Virus record (IMG/VR): IMGVR_UViG_3300021961_000597
Coordinates: 1-24,839 of that record
From: a virus
Direction: 5' to 3' (one strand)
DNA length: 24,839 bases
The notes beneath the pieces are model-generated. The model did no database searches, was not told the DNA's origin, and saw nothing but the letters and a program-made list of their open reading frames with translations. The position numbers and the translations under genes were made by a program. This document shows, one piece after another, positions 1-5,530 of this stretch. The number at the start of each line of letters is the position of its first letter. Positions within the stretch are counted from its first letter, which is position 1.

Positions 1-1
1 T

Positions 2-103
2 TTGGGGCTGGGTCTGGGTCTGGGTCTAGGTCTTGGTATTGGTCTGGGTCTAAGTCTTGGTATTGGTCTTAGTCTGGGTCTAGGTCTGGGTCTGAGTCTG
101 AGT
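2..103 (+). repeat. 17 tandem hexamers of the CTGGGT type
   Basis: Seventeen contiguous 6-bp units follow the pattern YTNGGT/YTNAGT, with occasional ATTGGT. A 24-bp higher-order unit occurs twice (26-49 and 50-73). The plus strand at 4-24 has four runs of three or four G separated by 2-3 bases, a canonical G-quadruplex pattern. Whether the array acts as DNA, as RNA or only as codons cannot be told from this window. Confidence 0.85.
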
Positions 104-127
104 AAGGAGAATACGTATGAAAGATAA
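2..127 (+). CDS. C-terminal tail of a Gly-Leu repeat protein (5' truncated)
   Basis: One frame is open from the window edge to a TAA at 125-127. It reads as alternating Leu-Gly with some Ile and Ser, then ends KENTYER. The hexamer copies differ mostly by silent Leu changes (CTG, CTA, CTT) or conservative ones (Leu to Ile, Gly to Ser), which favours this frame as coding over the other two, which contain stops. It overlaps the dCMP deaminase start by 11 bases, and its last codons supply that gene's AAGGAG ribosome site. The function of the upstream protein is unknown. It could also be a non-coding repeat that happens to be open. Confidence 0.5.
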   Translation: MGLGLGLGLGLGIGLGLSLGIGLSLGLGLGLSLSKENTYER

Positions 128-569
128 GCATATAAAAGCCTTCATGAATACAGCCTACAACTTTGCCGTGTGTTCTACTGCCACTAGGTTAAAGGTAGGC
201 TGTATCATTGTAAAGGATAATCGTATCATTAGTATAGGATACAATGGTACACCGTCAGGTTGGGACAATGAGTGTGAACACATGTCTCTATGGATGAATG
301 GCAAGCTGATGCCGGAACCTGTCTATGTAACCAAGCCAGAGGTTCTACACGCCGAAACTAATGCTATTGCCAAGCTGGCAAGGACTGGTGGGGGTGGCGA
401 AGGGGCAACACTCTTTGTCACCCACAGCCCCTGCCTTGACTGTTCCAAATTGATTTTTCAATCTGGAATAAATAGTGTATACTATGGTGGGAAATACAGG
501 TCATCAGAAGGCTTGGAGTTTCTGGCAAAATGTAACGTCCCGTGTACACTAGTACCGGGATACTTTTAA
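117..569 (+). CDS. deoxycytidylate (dCMP) deaminase
   Basis: This 150-residue protein belongs to the zinc-dependent dCMP deaminase family, which converts dCMP to dUMP. The zinc and catalytic motif HAE is at residues 78-80 and the second zinc motif, PCLDC, at 105-109. The N-terminal half has the family's VGCIIV...GYNGTPSG strand and loop. Length is normal for phage enzymes. The start is supported by AAGGAG 7 bases upstream. Its product is the substrate of the ThyX encoded at 5531-6184, so the two form a dTMP pathway together with the ribonucleotide reductase at 14108. Confidence 0.95.
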   Translation: MKDKHIKAFMNTAYNFAVCSTATRLKVGCIIVKDNRIISIGYNGTPSGWDNECEHMSLWMNGKLMPEPVYVTKPEVLHAETNAIAKLARTGGGGEGATLFVTHSPCLDCSKLIFQSGINSVYYGGKYRSSEGLEFLAKCNVPCTLVPGYF

Positions 570-574
570 CTATA

Positions 575-594
575 GCGATTGCTAAATCGCAATC
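575..594 (+). promoter_or_regulatory. two mutually exclusive short hairpins
   Basis: GCGATT (575-580) can pair with AATCGC (585-590), or GATTGC (577-582) can pair with GCAATC (589-594). Both cannot form at once. The element lies between the dCMP deaminase stop and the AGGAG of speD and has no T-tract, so it is not a classic terminator. A processing or translation-control role is only a guess. Confidence 0.35.
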
Positions 595-615
595 ATATCT
601 AGGAGTTAGTATGCA

Positions 616-975
616 ATGACACAAGGGTATTGGGGTTATCACCTGATGCTGGATTGCTCCATGTGCGACAGGGGCAAGATTACAGACAGGGCGAATGTCG
701 ATGCATTTGCAAGGGAACTTGTAAAGCGTATTGACATGAAAGCCTATGGTGATCCACAGATTGTAAAGTTTGGAACAGGAAACAAGGCCGGGTTTACTCT
801 GGTTCAGTTAATTGAAACAAGTAATATCTGTGGACATTTCTGTGACGATAGTGGTGACGTTTACTTTGACGTATTTTCTTGCAAGCCTTTTGAAGTAGAG
901 GTTGTTAAAGATACAGTCAAAGAATACTTTGCTCCTGCCGCAATTAAAGCCAAATTTGTATTTCGTAATGCATAA
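616..975 (+). CDS. speD: S-adenosylmethionine decarboxylase-like proenzyme
   Basis: The 119-residue protein matches the prokaryotic class of AdoMet decarboxylases, which self-cleave to make a pyruvoyl cofactor and produce decarboxylated AdoMet for polyamine synthesis. The spacing of key residues fits: Ser69 (self-cleavage Ser), His74 five residues on, and Cys89 fifteen further, in the segments IETSNICGH and DVFSC. The residue just before the Ser is Thr rather than the usual Glu, with Glu67 one place earlier. AGGAG lies 10 bases before the ATG. SpeD-like genes are known in several marine phages. Whether this one serves polyamine synthesis or another AdoMet-linked task is unknown. Confidence 0.82.
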   Translation: MTQGYWGYHLMLDCSMCDRGKITDRANVDAFARELVKRIDMKAYGDPQIVKFGTGNKAGFTLVQLIETSNICGHFCDDSGDVYFDVFSCKPFEVEVVKDTVKEYFAPAAIKAKFVFRNA

Positions 976-998
976 TAAATCAAGGGAGGATTACGTCT

Positions 999-1250
999 AT
1001 GGCTAGGGATTACAAGAAGGAATATGACACCTATCATTCTTCTTCAGAGCAAAAAAAGAACCGGGCAAAACGTAATGCTGCCCGTAAAGAGATGGCTAAG
1101 GCTGGTCGTGTTGCCAAGGGTGATGGCATGGAGGTTGACCACAAACTAGCTATTAAGAATGGCGGTGGTAACTCTAAAGAAAATCTTCGCGTTGTAGATA
1201 AAAAGAAAAATCGTGGATGGCGCAAAGGTAAAACTGGGTACACGCCATGA
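999..1250 (+). CDS. small HNH-endonuclease-like protein
   Basis: An 83-residue, strongly basic protein. Its second half (about residues 45-72) has the layout of an HNH/beta-beta-alpha nuclease: EVDH at 45-48, a Gly-rich turn, then KENL at 60-63 and an Asn at 71 where the last H or N of the motif would sit. It has no CxxC zinc pairs. GGGAGGA sits 8 bases upstream of the ATG, and its stop overlaps the next start (ATGA). It could be a nicking or homing-type nuclease; being only a few hundred bases from the methyltransferase insertion makes that worth noting. The activity is inferred. Confidence 0.65.
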   Translation: MARDYKKEYDTYHSSSEQKKNRAKRNAARKEMAKAGRVAKGDGMEVDHKLAIKNGGGNSKENLRVVDKKKNRGWRKGKTGYTP

Positions 1251-1543
1251 CAAAGATAGTGTTGGTAGAATGGTATGATGCACAATCAGGATCTTCTGAA
1301 TGGAAGGAAATGAAAGAGGTTGTATCACTAAAGCCAGCACTAGGTAAGACTGTTGGATATCTTGTCAGCGAAGGAAAAGTTGACAAGATGCCTTACATAG
1401 TGGTATGTCCTCATATTGTAGGGATTGGTGATAAAGCTGTCGATGGTGACGGCGAACTAGCCATTCCAAAAGCATGGATTAAGAAAATAACTGTTCTACT
1501 TGACGATAAGGATGTCAAAGATGAATATCTTCTATTTTTTTAA
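1247..1543 (+). CDS. conserved-looking hypothetical protein with altered C-terminus
   Basis: I do not recognise this 98-residue protein. It starts in an ATGA overlap with the HNH-like gene, which supports the start. Its last 22 codons are the first copy of a 66-bp direct repeat. In the second copy (2615-2680) the same frame would continue after DEYLL as SSKRR and stop, whereas here it ends DEYLLFF. The present C-terminus therefore appears to have been created by insertion of the methyltransferase cassette. The change is only a few residues, so the protein may still be functional. Confidence 0.8.
   Translation: MTKIVLVEWYDAQSGSSEWKEMKEVVSLKPALGKTVGYLVSEGKVDKMPYIVVCPHIVGIGDKAVDGDGELAIPKAWIKKITVLLDDKDVKDEYLLFF
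1470..1535 (+). repeat. 66-bp direct repeat, copy 1
   Basis: It is identical to 2615-2680 except for one base (G at 1483, T at 2628). It covers the end of the 1247-1543 gene plus the ribosome site and first 15 bases of the gene that now starts at 2666. The two copies bracket the methyltransferase gene. Confidence 0.95.
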
Positions 1544-1574
1544 GTATAATAAGCAGATAGAAACAGCCTTTTAA
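1521..1574 (+). pseudogene. orphaned start of the downstream gene, now a 17-residue leader ORF
   Basis: Copy 1 of the repeat still carries the AAGGA site and the start codon of the gene that now begins at 2666. From that ATG the frame reads MNIFY as in the real gene, then diverges and stops at 1572-1574 after 17 residues. The stop is 17 bases before the methyltransferase ATG, so ribosomes ending there could be passed on to it. Translation of this remnant has not been shown; it is visible only as a start signal with an open frame. Confidence 0.55.
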
Positions 1575-2614
1575 TGATTTCGGAATGAAAAATGACACAA
1601 CAAAAAACGAAAGCACCTCGCAATCGAACATTAACGATTTTAGATTCAGAAAAAGATAATTTGGTCAAACGAATTGTTTCAAAAAATCAGTTAAGTTCTA
1701 TTGATAACTTTCAAAATAAAATTGTGAATTGTAATTACAAAGACGCAATATCCAAAATTACGGACAGTAGCATCAATCTTCTTATCTTAGACCCGCCGTA
1801 TAATTTGAATAAAAAGTTCAATTCGTTGAGTTTTTCTAAAACTTCTATAGGCCAATACACGTCTTATTTAGAGGATATTCTCTCTACATTTCTTCCTAAA
1901 CTCAAAGTGGATGCATCTGTTTACATTTGCGGCGATTGGTACAGTTCCATATCAATTTATGAGGCGGCTTCAAAATTTTTCAAAATCAGAAATCGAATTA
2001 CGTGGGAACGAGAAAAAGGTAGAGGGGCAAAAACTAATTGGAAAAATTGTAGCGAAGACATTTGGTTTTGTACCGTAGGTGATGAATACATTTTCAATGT
2101 GGACTATGTAAAACTAAGACGTTCCGTTATCGCACCATATAAAGAAGATGGAAAACCAAAAGATTGGATGGATTCTGATAACGGAAAGTTCAGAGACACA
2201 GCACCTTCAAACTTAATGTCTGACATAACAATACCTTTTTGGTCTATGCTAGAAAATACCGATCATCCCACACAAAAAAGTGAAAAATTGATTGCCAAAT
2301 TAATTTTAGCAAGTTCGAATGAAGAAGATTTAGTGTGTGATCCGTTTTTAGGTAGTGGCACCACAGCAGTCGTTTCTAAGAAATTGAAACGCAACTTTTT
2401 AGCATTTGAGCAAGAAAATGAATATTGTTTGTGGTCCCAAAAGAGACTTAACCAAGCCGATGAGGATATGACAATACAAGGATATAGTGACAATGTTTTT
2501 TGGGAAAGAAACACATTGTCACTTCAGAAAAAGCGTCAAAAAACAAGAGAAGTCACTAAAGAATACCAAAAATCATTAAATGTCTAAAAGTTGGCGTAGA
2601 TAATTTTTGGCATT
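1536..2614 (+). mobile_element. methyltransferase insertion cassette between direct repeats
   Basis: The DNA between the two 66-bp repeat copies holds one gene, a DNA methyltransferase, and about 80 bp of AT-rich flank. Removing the cassette with one repeat copy would restore two overlapping genes in the style of the rest of this operon. There is no transposase, integrase or inverted terminal repeat, so this looks like a phage moron acquired by recombination rather than an insertion sequence. A TATAAT lies at 1545-1550, but without a good -35 box. Confidence 0.65.
1592..2587 (+). CDS. beta-class DNA adenine/cytosine-N4 methyltransferase
   Basis: This 331-residue protein is an AdoMet-dependent amino-methyltransferase. 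The catalytic motif DPPY is at residues 67-70, and the AdoMet-binding motif DPFLGSGTT is near the C-terminus at 250-258, preceded by HPTQKS at 225-230. The order catalytic motif, recognition region, AdoMet motif defines the beta group. DPPY is most often N6-adenine but does not exclude N4-cytosine. No restriction enzyme gene adjoins it, so protection from host restriction or epigenetic control is more likely than a restriction-modification pair. The recognition sequence cannot be read from the protein. The gene looks more AT-rich than its left neighbours, which fits recent transfer. Confidence 0.92.
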   Translation: MTQQKTKAPRNRTLTILDSEKDNLVKRIVSKNQLSSIDNFQNKIVNCNYKDAISKITDSSINLLILDPPYNLNKKFNSLSFSKTSIGQYTSYLEDILSTFLPKLKVDASVYICGDWYSSISIYEAASKFFKIRNRITWEREKGRGAKTNWKNCSEDIWFCTVGDEYIFNVDYVKLRRSVIAPYKEDGKPKDWMDSDNGKFRDTAPSNLMSDITIPFWSMLENTDHPTQKSEKLIAKLILASSNEEDLVCDPFLGSGTTAVVSKKLKRNFLAFEQENEYCLWSQKRLNQADEDMTIQGYSDNVFWERNTLSLQKKRQKTREVTKEYQKSLNV

Positions 2615-2680
2615 AAGCATGGATTAATAAAATAACTGTTCTACTTGACGATAAGGATGTCAAAGATGAATATCTTCTAT
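2615..2680 (+). repeat. 66-bp direct repeat, copy 2
   Basis: Second copy of 1470-1535 with one mismatch. It supplies the AAGGA ribosome site (2653-2657) and start codon of the gene at 2666. The coding frame of the upstream gene can still be followed through it to a TAA just beyond the repeat, showing the ancestral overlap of the two genes. Confidence 0.95.
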
Positions 2681-3160
2681 CTAGCAAAAGACGCTAAAGT
2701 TTGTGCAGCTTATCACAACGATAAGCATGTAGTAAAGATGATTCTTGAATCTGCACAGCTTTTGTCTACAGCCCATCATATCATTGATGGTGAGCCGTCT
2801 ATTGACTGTTACAAGGCAACCCATAAAAACCATCCAAGTGCTATTTGGGCTAGGGAATCAGGCCGTAACTACGAATGGCTTTGGTGCCTTACTAAAAATC
2901 TTTGTAAAGAATATACTCGACGTTACAATAAAGTTCATAAGGTTGAAGAGTCTGGACTTCTTAATCGTCTTGCCAATCGTCCTTATGAACTAAACCTTGG
3001 TGAGTTTACTGATCCTCCGCAGTGTATGCCGGATAAATACAAAGTTGAAGGAGATTCAGTACAGGCTTATCGTAACTATTACATTGGAGACAAGGCTGGA
3101 TTTTCTAAATGGTATAAGAAAGAAGATATGAAACCTTCATGGTGGACAGAAGCTGCATAA
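2666..3160 (+). CDS. conserved phage protein of unknown function (MNIFYL family)
   Basis: A 164-residue protein. ATG 2666 is chosen because AAGGA lies 8 bases upstream and related phage proteins, as I recall them, begin MNIFxL. The N-terminal third has an H-x2-K-H-x2-KM-x2-E-x-AQLL pattern (residues 20-36) rich in conserved-looking His and Lys; the C-terminal part has several Trp and Tyr. Such proteins occur in many phages and are annotated inconsistently, sometimes as DNA repair glycosylases, and I cannot confirm that here. Its stop overlaps the next start (TAATG). Confidence 0.8.
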   Translation: MNIFYLAKDAKVCAAYHNDKHVVKMILESAQLLSTAHHIIDGEPSIDCYKATHKNHPSAIWARESGRNYEWLWCLTKNLCKEYTRRYNKVHKVEESGLLNRLANRPYELNLGEFTDPPQCMPDKYKVEGDSVQAYRNYYIGDKAGFSKWYKKEDMKPSWWTEAA

Positions 3161-3843
3161 TGGAAAATCACGCACTTTTTCCAGTTCTTATAAGTAAATT
3201 TCAATACGATAAAAATGATGTAGTAAAAGATACTTTACTATGTCAAGAAAGTATTGATAAATACTTTAGGGATGGAATAACCTGTGAACCTATATGTAAC
3301 AGTTTACACCATGAAGAAAAATTAACTGATTTATATAAGTTTGTAAGTAAATCTGTAAAAGAATATCTAGATGTATGTAATGTTAAAACAGAATTGTTTG
3401 ATGTTATGGTACATAAATCTTGGTTAAATGTAGGAAAAGATAGTGGTAATCCAAGACACAATCACATGGATTCCCACATGTCTTTCGTATACTATGTGCA
3501 CACTCCTTATAAAAATTCAATAAGATTTTTTGCTGACAAGAATGTGTATGAACCATATGATAACTTTTATACTAACTATGTAAAAGAAAATCAATGGAAT
3601 GTATTTAATTCAAGATCATGGACATTCCCTCCAAATGACGGCGTATTATTTGTATTTCCCGCCGCGCTGTCACATGCGGTTGACGGTCCTATTGGTAATA
3701 AATTTGTTGTTAACTCTGTAAACGATCTGTTACAATGCCGCATAGCAATAGCTGGTGACGTTATGATCGTGGCTAAAGAAGTAATTAAAGAAACTTATCG
3801 GGTTGTGCAGCCCTATAACTTTTGGAGAAAATTCGATGAATAA
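3160..3843 (+). CDS. 2-oxoglutarate/Fe(II)-dependent oxygenase
   Basis: A 227-residue protein resembling the phage 2OG-Fe(II) oxygenases of the 2OG-FeII_Oxy_5 group. The likely iron ligands are His102-x-Asp104 and His172, within the segments PRHNHMDSH and LSHAV. The double strand FVYYVHTP that follows the first ligands is typical. The start is taken at the TAATG overlap with the previous gene. The substrate is unknown; marine phage enzymes of this class may act on proteins, nucleic acids or small molecules. The gene is more AT-rich than the replication block, as are the small genes after it. Confidence 0.8.
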   Translation: MENHALFPVLISKFQYDKNDVVKDTLLCQESIDKYFRDGITCEPICNSLHHEEKLTDLYKFVSKSVKEYLDVCNVKTELFDVMVHKSWLNVGKDSGNPRHNHMDSHMSFVYYVHTPYKNSIRFFADKNVYEPYDNFYTNYVKENQWNVFNSRSWTFPPNDGVLFVFPAALSHAVDGPIGNKFVVNSVNDLLQCRIAIAGDVMIVAKEVIKETYRVVQPYNFWRKFDE

Positions 3844-3976
3844 TGATCTTAAAAAATATCAAATTGAAAATATGGTTTTTCAAGCTAAACAAACAACTAA
3901 AGATGCTTTACTTTTTGTTAAAGTATTTGTAGCTTTAGGTATAGCTATTAGTTTAATTAGTCTGGTATTAAAATAA
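3836..3976 (+). CDS. 46-residue single-pass membrane protein
   Basis: A short ORF with GGAG 8 bases before its ATG overlaps the oxygenase end by 8 bases and the next start by one base (TAATG). It encodes a polar, charged N-terminal half and one hydrophobic helix near residues 26-45 that ends in a Lys. The packing into the operon and the good ribosome site support it as real. Its function is unknown; a small lysis-related or superinfection-related membrane protein is possible. Confidence 0.65.
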   Translation: MNNDLKKYQIENMVFQAKQTTKDALLFVKVFVALGIAISLISLVLK

Positions 3977-4161
3977 TGTATACAGAAAAACCTAATGTAA
4001 TATTTTTTAATGTGTACCGGAATTACGTTGAACCAACAAAAGACTTCAATAGGTTGGAACGTATTGAAAAGATTGAAGAACTTCGTCGTGTAAAAAACCG
4101 CTTGACAGTCATTGAAAACGAGGTTATAAATGAACTTGAGCAGTTACACAAGAGAACTTAA
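3976..4161 (+). CDS. small coiled-coil protein, unknown function
   Basis: A 61-residue protein, starting in a TAATG overlap. After a polar N-terminus, residues 24-58 form one long charged helix with regularly spaced Leu, Ile and Val, which suggests a coiled coil. It has no membrane segment. I do not recognise the family. Its 3' end overlaps the next gene and contains the promoter-like sequence at 4102-4130. Confidence 0.65.
   Translation: MYTEKPNVIFFNVYRNYVEPTKDFNRLERIEKIEELRRVKNRLTVIENEVINELEQLHKRT
4102..4130 (+). promoter_or_regulatory. sigma70-type promoter candidate
   Basis: TTGACA at 4102-4107, a 17-bp spacer, then TATAAA at 4125-4130: 11 of 12 consensus positions with ideal spacing. 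A transcript would begin near 4136, just inside the next gene, so it would serve the genes from 4385 onward, including the SleB hydrolase. It is within coding sequence and could be chance. Confidence 0.5.
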
Positions 4162-4363
4162 GAAGAAGAAAAAGGAAATGGTTAGAAGAAGTAAACTTAA
4201 GAAACTCTTAGAAGATACTTTAGAAGTTCTTTCAGATTTAAAACTTAATGGAAAACTTACTGTAGTAACTTATAAAGAAGTTTCTAAATTACATAATGAT
4301 TTAGAATGTATGTATAAGAAAGTAAGAAAATCTACTAAGACAGATCATTCTACTATTATCTAA
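4130..4363 (+). CDS. small Lys-rich protein, unknown function
   Basis: A 77-residue, very basic protein. It has a cluster of Lys and Arg at residues 8-25, followed by Leu-rich helical stretches. The gene overlaps the previous one by 32 bases in another frame. No strong ribosome site is visible. The base content is AT-rich, like the genes on either side. It could bind nucleic acid on charge grounds alone, but no known domain is visible. Confidence 0.6.
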   Translation: MNLSSYTRELKKKKKEMVRRSKLKKLLEDTLEVLSDLKLNGKLTVVTYKEVSKLHNDLECMYKKVRKSTKTDHSTII

Positions 4364-4384
4364 TATCCTACAGAGGATTCTAAA

Positions 4385-4597
4385 ATGTCTAAGAAGTATG
4401 ATTTCAAAACTTATAGTGAAATTTCAGCTATGCTAAGAGATTATGTATTAGACGTTTCAGGAGAAACTCATATCGAAGATATTCCATTAGAAGAAATTAA
4501 TGATTTCTTAAATGGTGTAGAAGTTTGGACAGAAGAAGAAGAACTATTTGAAGCTATTGCAGACCTAACACCAAATAGAAATAGAACTATGCACTAA
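4385..4597 (+). CDS. small acidic protein, unknown function
   Basis: A 70-residue protein with many Glu and Asp, particularly in residues 25-57. AGAGGA lies 7 bases before the ATG. I see no known domain, membrane segment or metal-binding motif. Small acidic proteins in phage early regions sometimes mimic DNA or bind host enzymes, but nothing specific shows that here. It precedes the SleB hydrolase by 13 bases. Confidence 0.65.
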   Translation: MSKKYDFKTYSEISAMLRDYVLDVSGETHIEDIPLEEINDFLNGVEVWTEEEELFEAIADLTPNRNRTMH

Positions 4598-4610
4598 CAG
4601 GGAGAAGATA

Positions 4611-5096
4611 ATGTTCAAAGTAATTTCACTTTGGTTTGTCTTTTTTGTTTGTTTTGTCTTTTTGAGTAAAGTTTCTAGTGGTAAAGAATATAATGTTAAA
4701 CAAGTTGAGTGTCTAATTGAAGCAATTTACTTTGAAGCACGTTCAGAAAGCTTTGATGGACAACTTGCTGTAGCCAATGTAATTCTGAATAGGGTTAACA
4801 ATGAAAAGTTTCCAAGAACGATTTGCGGGGTTGTACACTACGGCCATGTTAACAAGCGTGGTATTCCTGTACGTGGTCGTTGTGCTTTTAGTTACTGGTG
4901 TGATGGCAAACCTGAACATATGGTCAACACCACTGCGTACAGAAGTGCAGCAGAAGCTGCAACACTTGCCCTTGAAGGCTTTGTGATAAAGGGACTTGAC
5001 AGAGCAACCTATTATCATGCAGATTACGTGAAGCCTGATTGGGCTGTTAAAAAAAAGTTTATCAGGAAACTTGGTACGCATCTCTTCTATAAGTGA
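4611..5096 (+). CDS. SleB-type cell wall hydrolase with signal peptide
   Basis: A 161-residue protein of the Hydrolase_2 (SleB) family of peptidoglycan-cleaving enzymes. A hydrophobic N-terminus (residues 3-19) acts as an export signal or membrane anchor. The domain follows: EAIYFEARSE at 37-46, CAFSYWCDG at 91-99, YHADYV at 135-140 and a C-terminal THLFY, all family hallmarks. GGGAGA precedes the ATG. It is separate from the M15 endolysin on the other strand, so the phage has two murein hydrolases. This one may act in lysis or in local wall opening; an export signal without other lysis genes beside it leaves this open. Confidence 0.9.
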   Translation: MFKVISLWFVFFVCFVFLSKVSSGKEYNVKQVECLIEAIYFEARSESFDGQLAVANVILNRVNNEKFPRTICGVVHYGHVNKRGIPVRGRCAFSYWCDGKPEHMVNTTAYRSAAEAATLALEGFVIKGLDRATYYHADYVKPDWAVKKKFIRKLGTHLFYK

Positions 5097-5102
5097 TATA
5101 AA

Positions 5103-5510
5103 ATGAACCTTGACAAGACGACGAGTCTTCTGCTAAAGATTGCAGAGGACATTCCAGAGCCAGTCCGAAACTATCGGCTGGCTTCTGCTATTATCTATAA
5201 GAAACAAATTGTAGGTCTGGGAGTCAACAGATATAAAACTGATCCTTTTCAGTCTAAGTATATGAAGAATCCTTATAGTATTTTTGTTCATGCGGAAATC
5301 GCAGCAATTAAAAATGCTCTAAAGAGAATTAAAGTTCTTGACTTCAGACGTAGTTCACTGGTAGTAGTAAGGGTAAAGCGGAATGAGGGTAACACACAGT
5401 TCATACCAGCCCTATCCAAACCTTGTGTTGGATGTATGTCTTGTATATATGAGTTTGGTATCAGAGAGGTGTTTTTTATAAACTCAGATGGCTTTTTGGA
5501 TAAATTATAA
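5103..5510 (+). CDS. second cytidine/deoxycytidylate deaminase-like protein
   Basis: A 135-residue zinc deaminase of the CDA superfamily, with HAE at residues 63-65 and PCVGC at 107-111 as the zinc and catalytic motifs. It differs clearly from the dCMP deaminase at 117-569: it lacks the GYNGTPSG loop and has a different N-terminus. It lies directly before thyX, so a role in making dUMP from cytosine nucleotides is plausible, but base, nucleoside or nucleotide specificity cannot be read from the motifs. Confidence 0.8.
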   Translation: MNLDKTTSLLLKIAEDIPEPVRNYRLASAIIYKKQIVGLGVNRYKTDPFQSKYMKNPYSIFVHAEIAAIKNALKRIKVLDFRRSSLVVVRVKRNEGNTQFIPALSKPCVGCMSCIYEFGIREVFFINSDGFLDKL

Positions 5511-5530
5511 ATAAAGTATAGAGGTATTAA

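Noticed and set aside
1-103. CRISPR-like or telomere-like array
   Set aside because: The units are contiguous hexamers with no spacers and keep an open reading frame, so a coding repeat is the simpler reading.
1545-1550. TATAAT as a private promoter for the methyltransferase
   Set aside because: There is no acceptable -35 box at 16-18 bp; only about three of six positions match.
1592-2587. Complete restriction-modification system
   Set aside because: No nuclease gene is inside the repeat-bounded cassette, and the nuclease-like genes elsewhere fit replication and recombination roles.
2587-2665. Terminator after the methyltransferase gene
   Set aside because: There is a short T-run but no convincing stem before it.
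4743-5081. Minus-strand ORF of 112 residues opposite the SleB gene
   Set aside because: The plus strand encodes a well-conserved hydrolase; the antisense frame has no ribosome site or recognisable motif.
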